Assembly (NCBI GenBank): GCA_017420455.1
Contig: JAFOJB010000032.1
Coordinates: forward strand, 1 to 6,344
Direction: 5' to 3'
DNA length: 6,344 nt
DNA from: Blautia sp.
GTDB taxonomy: Bacteria; Bacillota; Clostridia; Lachnospirales; Lachnospiraceae
Shown: piece after piece, positions 1-6,000 of the stretch
How the letters are laid out: each line of letters begins with the position of its first letter
How positions within the stretch are numbered: position 1 is the stretch's first letter
Made by a program: the position numbers and the translations under genes
Notes under the pieces: generated by a model
Told to the model about the DNA's origin: nothing
The model's database searches: none
What the model saw: the letters and a program-made list of their open reading frames with translations, nothing else

Positions 1-296
1 CCGGCTGCGAGAGCAATTATCATATGTATTATCTGAAGGTGAAGGATCTTTCGGTCCGGACGAAGCTGCTGGCTTATCTTCGTTCAAAGGATATCCTCAG
101 CGTGTTCCACTATGTACCGCTGCACAGCGCTCCTGCCGGGCAGAAGTTCGGAAGATTTTCCGGCGAGGATGTCTATACGACCAGGGAGAGCGAGAGACTG
201 CTGCGTCTTCCCATGTTCTATAATCTGGATATGGAGGACGCCGAAAAGGTGGTAAAAGCCCTGCTGGCCTTTGACGGATACGAGAAAACAGTCTGA
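1..296 (+). CDS. wecE: dTDP-4-amino-4,6-dideoxygalactose transaminase, C-terminal part
   Basis: This is the C-terminal 98 or so residues of a PLP-dependent sugar aminotransferase of the DegT/DnrJ/EryC1 family. The reading frame begins at base 3 and is open from the window edge, so the ATG at 24 is internal. The family converts dTDP-4-keto-6-deoxyglucose to dTDP-4-amino-4,6-dideoxygalactose (dTDP-Fuc4N) in the cytoplasm, using glutamate as amino donor. The subfamily call rests on two stretches that closely resemble E. coli WecE/RffA as I recall it: FHYVPLHSAPAGQKFG, and YTTRESERLLRLPMFYNL near the end. The PLP-binding lysine and most of the large domain lie upstream of the window and cannot be checked. 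The gene ends at a TGA 56 bases before the rfbC start and is probably in the same operon. The product supplies an amino sugar for the exported glycan. A related 4-aminotransferase with different stereochemistry is possible but less likely. Confidence 0.85.
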   Translation, partial: GCESNYHMYYLKVKDLSVRTKLLAYLRSKDILSVFHYVPLHSAPAGQKFGRFSGEDVYTTRESERLLRLPMFYNLDMEDAEKVVKALLAFDGYEKTV

Positions 297-306
297 ATCA
301 GAGAAG

Positions 307-330
307 GCTGCGGCAGAGATAGTCCGCAGC
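307..330 (+). other. Intergenic stem-loop between wecE and rfbC
   Basis: A perfect 7-bp inverted repeat, GCTGCGG at 307-313 and CCGCAGC at 324-330, encloses a 10-base loop. It sits 10 bases after the wecE stop codon and 10 bases before the rfbC ribosome site. No run of T follows (the next bases are AGGATGGAAAAGG), so it does not look like an intrinsic terminator. In RNA it could mark a processing or stability boundary inside the operon transcript, or modulate rfbC translation. The pairing is directly visible; any function is inference. Confidence 0.5.
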
Positions 331-340
331 AGGATGGAAA

Positions 341-355
341 AGGAGAATGATCATG
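341..355 (+). promoter_or_regulatory. Ribosome binding site that selects the rfbC start
   Basis: AGGAG at 341-345 is the only strong Shine-Dalgarno sequence in the gap. Two in-frame ATG codons follow, at 347 and 353. The first begins one base after the AGGAG, too close for normal initiation. The second is seven bases away, the usual spacing. The start of rfbC is therefore placed at 353, giving a protein that begins MGKITVT. Confidence 0.75.
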
Positions 356-907
356 GGAAAAATCACAGTTACTCCCTGCGGGGAGATCGAGGGGCTGAAG
401 GTCGTGGAACCTGCTGTTTTCGGAGATGCCAGAGGGTATTTCATGGAGACCTATAACCAGAAGGATTTTACGGAAGCGGGTATCGATGTGACCTTTGTCC
501 AGGATAACCAGTCCAGCTCCCATTACGGCGTGCTCCGGGGCCTGCATTTCCAGATCAACTATCCCCAGGACAAGCTGGTACGTGTCGTCAGGGGAGAGGT
601 GTTCGATGTGGCGGTGGACCTGAGAAAGGGTTCGGCTACCTATGGAAAATGGCACGGCGTGGTGCTTTCCGCGGAGAACAAAAAACAGTTTTTCATCCCC
701 AGGGGCTTTGCCCATGGATTCCTGGTACTGTCGGATACTGCAGAGTTTGTCTATAAATGCTCGGACTTCTATCATCCCAACGATGAAGGAGGCCTGGCCT
801 ACAACGATCCGGAGATCGGCATAGAATGGCCCATACCGGAGGGGATGGAACTCTCTCTTTCCGACAAGGACAAAAAGTGGGGAAGGCTTTCGGAGGCTTC
901 GCTATGA
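353..907 (+). CDS. rfbC: dTDP-4-dehydrorhamnose 3,5-epimerase
   Basis: This cytoplasmic enzyme epimerises C3 and C5 of dTDP-4-keto-6-deoxyglucose to give dTDP-4-keto-L-rhamnose, the third step of dTDP-L-rhamnose synthesis. The 184-residue length is normal for RmlC, a small cupin-fold protein. Family signatures are all present: F(G)DARGYFMETY near residue 23, FVQDNQSSS at 48-56, LRGLHFQ at 61-67 containing the catalytic histidine (H65), the strand VRVVRGEVFDVAVDLR at 76-91, IPRGFAHGFLVL at 115-126, and Y134 in the FVYK segment, which corresponds to the catalytic acid tyrosine. LSDKD near residue 170 matches the usual LSxKD motif close to the C terminus. No truncation or missing active-site residue is seen. 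The TGA stop overlaps the ATG of the following permease gene. No rfbA, rfbB or rfbD is in view; they may lie upstream or elsewhere in the genome. Confidence 0.96.
   Translation: MGKITVTPCGEIEGLKVVEPAVFGDARGYFMETYNQKDFTEAGIDVTFVQDNQSSSHYGVLRGLHFQINYPQDKLVRVVRGEVFDVAVDLRKGSATYGKWHGVVLSAENKKQFFIPRGFAHGFLVLSDTAEFVYKCSDFYHPNDEGGLAYNDPEIGIEWPIPEGMELSLSDKDKKWGRLSEASL
892..907 (+). promoter_or_regulatory. Ribosome site and ATGA overlap coupling rfbC to the permease
   Basis: GGAGG at 892-896 lies inside the end of rfbC, seven bases before the ATG at 904. That ATG overlaps the rfbC stop codon as ATGA (904-907), a typical arrangement for translational coupling. The permease frame is open further upstream to an ATG at 826, but that would place about 80 bases of overlap inside rfbC and give the permease an atypical N terminus. 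904 is therefore the preferred start. Confidence 0.75.
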
Positions 908-1719
908 ATGAATCTTTGTTTTCACTGCCGGCGGATCTTTACAGGAACCGCCGGCTGGTTTTAAAACTGGCCAGAAATGATTTCCGGACCAGATATGCCG
1001 GCTCTTACCTGGGAACGGTCTGGGCCTTCATACAGCCGGTGGTCACGGTGCTTCTGTACTGGTTTGTCTTTTCTGTGGGCTTTCGCCAGAACACGGGAAA
1101 CCTGGGGCTTCCCTTTGTCCTCTATCTGCTTTCGGGCATCGTACCCTGGTTCTTCTTCCAGGACGCCCTGGTGGGCGGTACCAACGCACTGATCGAATAT
1201 AGTTATCTTGTAAAAAAAGTCGTCTTCAATATCAGCGTTCTCCCTGTGGTGAAAATAATTTCCGCGCTGTTTGTCCACGGCTTTTTCGTGTTGTTCACTG
1301 TATTTCTGTACGCCTGCTACGGAAGATTTCCGGATCTTTTCTATCTGCAGATCCTTTATTACAGCGGCAGCATGTTCCTGATGGTGCTGGGACTCTGTTA
1401 TGTGACCTGCTCTGTGGTGGTGTTTTTCCGGGATCTGTCCCAGATCATCGGGATCGGCCTGCAGGTCGGCGTATGGCTTACCCCCATCATGTGGGTGGCC
1501 GAGGATTCCCTGCAGGGCCACAGGACGCTGCAGATGATCCTGAAGCTGAACCCCATGTACTATATCGTATCCGGCTACCGGGATGCCTTCATCTTCAAAA
1601 GGTGGTTTTTTGAGCATCCCGCCTGGACAGTCTATTTCTGGGTATTCACGATTCTGTGCTTCCTTCTGGGAAACCGGGTTTTCAGAAGGCTGAGAGTGCA
1701 TTTCGCGGATGTTTTGTAA
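904..1719 (+). CDS. wzm: Polysaccharide ABC transporter permease, Wzm/TagG type
   Basis: This is the 271-residue integral membrane subunit of an ABC-2 type exporter that moves lipid-linked polysaccharide across the cytoplasmic membrane. The N-terminal segment LARNDFRTRYAGSYLGTVW (residues 22-40) is the amphipathic cytoplasmic gate helix plus entry to TM1, typical of this family. Hydrophobic segments fit six membrane helices at roughly 37-59, 68-88, 110-138, 148-172, 179-198 and 240-257. Other family marks are FFRDLSQI at 174-181 before TM5 and LNPMYYIVSGYRDAF at 215-229 in the loop before the last helix. Length is normal for the family (about 260-280). A basic tail, RVFRRLRVHF, lies at the cytoplasmic end. 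The ATPase gene begins ten bases downstream, so the two subunits form one transporter. The family also includes teichoic-acid (TagG) and O-antigen (RfbA/Wzm) exporters, and sequence alone does not identify the glycan. Confidence 0.93.
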   Translation: MNESLFSLPADLYRNRRLVLKLARNDFRTRYAGSYLGTVWAFIQPVVTVLLYWFVFSVGFRQNTGNLGLPFVLYLLSGIVPWFFFQDALVGGTNALIEYSYLVKKVVFNISVLPVVKIISALFVHGFFVLFTVFLYACYGRFPDLFYLQILYYSGSMFLMVLGLCYVTCSVVVFFRDLSQIIGIGLQVGVWLTPIMWVAEDSLQGHRTLQMILKLNPMYYIVSGYRDAFIFKRWFFEHPAWTVYFWVFTILCFLLGNRVFRRLRVHFADVL

Positions 1720-1732
1720 GGAGCTTGCTTTG
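1718..1732 (+). promoter_or_regulatory. Ribosome site that points to a TTG start for the ATPase
   Basis: AAGGAG at 1718-1723 overlaps the permease TAA and sits six bases before TTG at 1730. The alternative ATG at 1709 is in the same frame but has no recognisable ribosome site and would overlap the permease by eleven bases. Starting at the TTG gives a protein beginning (M)TEKKVIQVQNLSK, the normal short leader of Wzt-type ATPases. This reading adds one unusual start codon and removes seven residues from the longer alternative. Confidence 0.7.
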
Positions 1733-3025
1733 ACAGAAAAAAAGGTAATTCAGGTACAGAACCTGAGCAAAATGTATAAGCTTTACGAGAAACCCTCCGA
1801 CCGCCTGAAGGAGGCCCTGGGTTTTTCGAAGAAAAAAAGATATAAGGAGCATTATGCCCTGCAGAATGTCAGCTTTGACGTGAAGGAAGGGGAATGCGTC
1901 GGGATCATCGGGGTAAACGGTTCCGGGAAGTCCACGGTGCTGAAGATCATCACCGGCGTCCTGCATCCCACAGAGGGAGAGGTCCGCGTGGACGGCCGGA
2001 TCTCGGCTCTTCTGGAGCTTGGGGCAGGCTTTAACATGGAATACTCGGGCCTGGAAAATGTCTATCTGAACGGAACCATGATCGGCTTTACCAAAGAGGA
2101 GATCGACAGCCGGCTGTCCGATATTCTGGCCTTCGCCGATATCGGGGATTTTATCCACCAGCCTGTAAAGACCTATTCCAGCGGTATGTTTGTCCGCCTG
2201 GCCTTTGCCGTGGCGATCAACATCGACCCGGAGATCCTCATCGTAGACGAAGCCCTTTCTGTGGGAGATGTATTCTTCCAGGCAAAATGCTTCCACAAAT
2301 TCGATGAATTCAAGAAACAGGGAAAGACGATCCTCATCGTGAGCCACGATCTTTCCAGCATCGCGAAGTACTGCGACAGGGTCCTCCTTCTGCACAGGGG
2401 AGAGCTTCTGGACCAGGGTACGCCCAAGGCCATGATCGATCTTTACAAGCAGCTTCTTGTAGGCCAGGAGCCTGTGAAGCAGCGGACGGGGGAACCGGGA
2501 GTGAGCGGCGGAGAGGCTGTATCCGTGGCGGCTCCCGGGGAAAAGGACGACTGGAGAGCCGGCTTTTCCGTAAATCCCAATGTTCTGGAATACGGAGAGA
2601 AGCAGGCGCAGATCCGCTCCTTTGTGGTGCTGGATGAAAAGGGAAACCAGAGCAACGCCATCGAGAAGGGAAGCACCTTCCAGATCAAGGTCCGGATTCA
2701 TTTCAACGAGGATGTGCAGGATCCCATCTCCACCTATACCTTCAAGAACATCCAGGGGACGGCCATTACCGGCACCAATACCATGTTCGAGGGGGTCCAT
2801 ATCGACCATTCCCGCGCCGGGGACGAGGTGATCGTCACCTTCACCCAGCAGATGAACCTTCAGGGGGGAGAATATCTTCTGTCCTTTGGCTGTACAGGGT
2901 ACAGGGACGGGGAATTTACGGTATATCACCGTCTGTATGACGCCTGCAATCTGTCCGTGGTTTCCACCAAGAATACGGTAGGATTCTACGATATGTTTTC
3001 GAAGATCACCGTGGAGGATGTATAA
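1730..3025 (+). CDS. wzt: Polysaccharide ABC transporter ATPase with C-terminal Wzt_C-type domain
   Basis: This is the 431-residue nucleotide-binding subunit partnering the upstream permease (numbered from the TTG start). The ATPase domain spans about 1-245: Walker A GVNGSGKST at 61-69, a LELGAGF stretch at 95-101 typical of polysaccharide exporters, signature YSSGM at 149-153, Walker B ILIVDEAL at 169-176 with the catalytic glutamate at 174, and the switch histidine H206 in SHDLSS. A Gly/Glu/Ser-rich linker at about 245-280 leads to a C-terminal beta-sandwich domain at about 285-431. It has the marks of Wzt_C domains: YGEKQAQIRSFVVLDEKGNQ, FNEDVQDPIST, GTAITGTNT and LQGGEYLLSFG. In E. coli O8/O9a the equivalent domain binds the modified non-reducing end of the O-antigen and is needed for export. 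Simple TagH- or RfbB-like ATPases lack it. The stop TAA overlaps the next start by one base (TAATG). All catalytic motifs are intact. Confidence 0.93.
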   Translation: MTEKKVIQVQNLSKMYKLYEKPSDRLKEALGFSKKKRYKEHYALQNVSFDVKEGECVGIIGVNGSGKSTVLKIITGVLHPTEGEVRVDGRISALLELGAGFNMEYSGLENVYLNGTMIGFTKEEIDSRLSDILAFADIGDFIHQPVKTYSSGMFVRLAFAVAINIDPEILIVDEALSVGDVFFQAKCFHKFDEFKKQGKTILIVSHDLSSIAKYCDRVLLLHRGELLDQGTPKAMIDLYKQLLVGQEPVKQRTGEPGVSGGEAVSVAAPGEKDDWRAGFSVNPNVLEYGEKQAQIRSFVVLDEKGNQSNAIEKGSTFQIKVRIHFNEDVQDPISTYTFKNIQGTAITGTNTMFEGVHIDHSRAGDEVIVTFTQQMNLQGGEYLLSFGCTGYRDGEFTVYHRLYDACNLSVVSTKNTVGFYDMFSKITVEDV

Positions 3026-3027
3026 TG
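3013..3027 (+). promoter_or_regulatory. Ribosome site and TAATG overlap before the multidomain gene
   Basis: GGAGG at 3013-3017 lies within the last codons of the ATPase gene, seven bases before ATG 3025. The stop and start codons share one base (TAATG). Site strength and spacing support this ATG as the true start and suggest coupled translation of transporter and biosynthetic enzyme. Confidence 0.75.
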
Positions 3028-6000
3028 GAAAAAATCGGAAATGTCTGTATTGACGACAGCTTTTACGGGGGAGAGGACCCGGAAGTCTTCCGGCAGGAGG
3101 ATGAGGAGCTGCTGGCTCTGATGGAGGAATTCCCGGACGATGAATGGGAAACGCTGCCCCTGCATCATCCTTCCTACCGGTGTCTGTACCATTTTTCTCA
3201 TCTGCGGCCGAACCTGGTGGACTGGCTGCCCATCGGCAAAGAGGATCATGTACTGGAGGTGGGGTGCTCCGGCGGTGCGCTTACAGGAGCGCTGGCGGAA
3301 AAGGCCGGTCATGTGACGGCGGCAGATCCTTCCCTCACAGCCTGCCGGATCAATGCTCTGCGGAACCGGGAAAGAACCAATCTTCTTCTGGTGCCGGGAA
3401 ACCTGCCGCGGTTCCTGGACGAATGTGAGGGAAAATTTGACTATATCATCCTGGCGGACGGGCTGTCCGAATATGCGCCTTGTCTTCCGAAGCTTTTCGA
3501 AAAGCTGGACGTGGACGGAAAGCTGATCGCGGCGGCCAGGAACCGGATCGGACTGAAATACTGGGCAGGCTGCGCGGAGGAATATACCGGCCGGCTCTTT
3601 GAAGGCCTGGAGGGGTATCCGCAGGGAGAAAGACCGCATTCCTATACCAAAAAGGAGCTCATCTCCCTGCTGGAGGAAAACGGGGCGGGCAGCGTCCGTA
3701 TTTATTACCCCTATCCGGATCATCTTTTCACGAATACCATCTATACGGGCAGGTATCTCCCGAAAAAAGGAGAGATCCAGGAATTCGCCCACGATTACCA
3801 CCATAGCAGGATCGCCCTGTTTTCGGAGCCTCTGGTGACGGACACGCTGATCGATGAAAAGCTGTATACCGAGTTCGTGAATTCCTTTCTGGCCGTGTGC
3901 CAGAAGAGAAACAGACGGCAGAAGGACGGCGCCTCTTATGTCCGGTTTTCCAATGAGCGGGACCGCCGTTTTTCCATACGGACCGAAATTCTGGAGGAGA
4001 AGAACAGGAAGGTGGTACGAAAGACCGCCTGTTATCCGGAGGGGAAGGAACATCTTCTCAGCATCAGAAAATGGGAGGAGCTTTTACAGCGCCAGTACCA
4101 GACGATTCCCTTCCAGCTGAACGCCTCCCGCCAGGAGGAGGATTCTCTCTGCCTGGAATATGTCCAGGCAGAGTCCCTGGCAGAGCGGCTGGACGCCCTT
4201 CGCCTTTCCGGGAAAACGCAGGAAGCCGGAAAGCTTCTCCTGACCTTCCTGGAGAGGATCCGGCGCTCCCATCAGGACAGAGCCTTTACATGGACTCCGG
4301 AGTTTTCCGGGGTGTTCGGGGGAGAAAGGGAGGAGTACCAGGTCCTTTCCGGGCTTCTCTGCGGCAATGTTACCAATATCGATCTGGTATGCGAGAATCT
4401 TCTGCTGACAGAGCCGGAAATGGTGCTGGACTATGAATGGACCTTCTGTTTTCCTGTGCCCGTGGATTTTGTCCTTTACCGTGTGATCCATTATTTTGTC
4501 TGTCTGGGTACCGGAAGAAGTGATTTTTCCGAGGAGGAGCTCTTTTCCCGGGCAGGGATCCGGCCGGAACTGATCCCCTGCTTCGAAAAGATGGAAGAGG
4601 GCTTCCAGAATTATATCAAGGGGAAACATGTGCCCCTTCGGGAATACATAGACCGGATCGTACCCGGGAAGTCCGAGATCCAGGTGATCCCACCGGAGAT
4701 GGAAGAGGAGGAAACAGAGGAAGAAGAGAAGGCCCTGCAGCTGCAGCTTTTCTTTTCCAGGGGAGAGGAATATCAGGAAAGGGATTCCGTTTTTCTTCCC
4801 TTTGAACAGAACTGTGTGAAGGGAAGGGCAGAGGTGCTGCCAGGCGCAAAGCTTCTTCGGATGGATCCCGGAGAGAACCCCTGTATCCTGGAGATCCGGG
4901 AGCTTTCCTTCGACGGTAAGGCGGCTTCCCTGGAAGGCGCATATGCCAGAAACGGCGTTCTGGAAGGAAACTGGGCGTATTTTGCCTATGGAGATCCAGG
5001 AGTCACGGGAATCCGTGTTCCGGAGGGGGCAAAGGAGCTGAGCTTTGATCTGGTGCTCCATGAGGATTTTGAGACGGCTCTTTCCCGGCTGGCCAGAAGA
5101 CATTCCTCCGCGCCGGAAAATACGGAGGATTACCGGGCGGTCGTGGATATCTGCAATTACGATGCCAACCAGGGAGGAGTCATCACTCTCACGGGCTGGT
5201 GTTACACAGGAATGCAGGAGCAGAAGTTCCAGGTGCGCCTTGGCAGGGAGGAGCTCCCCTTTACCGTGAAACGTGTGATGCGGCGGGATGTGATCGAAGC
5301 CCTGCCTTCCCTCGTATTTCCGGATGATAATCCCGGGTTTGAACTGAAGATCCATGGTCTTTCGGACTATCTGGAGAAAGGAGAAGACCTTCGGGTGCGG
5401 ATCCTGGCGGGAGAGAAAAGTCTTCCTCTGCTGTATAAAACCGCGGAAGAGCTCCGGGAGGAGTATAACAGGGACACCATCCACTATTTCATCGATGCTC
5501 TCGAAAAACACAGAGAGCTTTTCTATGCCCGCGGCTGGTGCCTGAACCTGCATGGCAGCGTCCGTCTGGAGCTTCAGGACGAAAACGGGAAGATCCTGAA
5601 GGATGCTGTCTGGAAAAGAAGCTTCCGCTCGGATCTGATGGATCATTTCCACATCGAGGAGGAGAACTGTTTCGGATTCCAGGTGGAGATCAAAAGGAAC
5701 AGAATCCCCGGAAAGAAGGTTTCTCTTGTCTTTGCCAACGACCTGGCAGAGAAAAGGGAGGACGTGGACCTCAGGAGCTTTGACAGGGAAAACAGCCGCG
5801 CCGGAAAGATGCGCGCCCTTCTTTCCAGGGAGCATTTTGAAAAAAACAAAGAGCTTCTGCAGAAGGCAGGCCCCGGAGGACTCTGGAAATACCTGGAGGA
5901 AGAAGCGGCAAATGCCGACGAGCTGTACGAGGTTTACGAAAAACACTGCAGGCCCTCCAGACAGGAGCTGCGCCGCCAGGAAAGAGAGAATTTCCCGAGA

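Noticed and set aside
307..345. Intrinsic terminator after wecE
   Set aside because: The stem is good but is followed by AGGATGGAAAAGG with no T-run, and the next gene has its ribosome site ten bases later.
218..775. 185-codon minus-strand open frame opposite wecE/rfbC
   Set aside because: It covers the conserved rfbC coding region and the wecE tail, with no recognisable motif of its own.
826..903. Longer permease start at ATG 826
   Set aside because: It lies well inside rfbC in another frame, and the added residues do not resemble the family N terminus. GGAGG at 892-896 directs initiation to 904.
1730..1760. TTGACA at 1730-1735 as a promoter -35 box
   Set aside because: The nearest -10-like element is TACAGA at 1755-1760, a poor match at 19-base spacing. 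The hexamer coincides with the TTG start codon and following Thr codon of the ATPase.
3144..3428. Short + strand open frames within the multidomain gene, such as 3144-3428, 4071-4436 and 5726-6151
   Set aside because: They are out-of-frame shadows of a gene with conserved motifs, and none shows a recognisable family.
961..4053. Long minus-strand open frames at 961-1701, 1682-2929 and 2986-4053
   Set aside because: Each is in codon register with a well-supported + strand gene and has no ribosome site or family motif; they are mirror images of codon bias.
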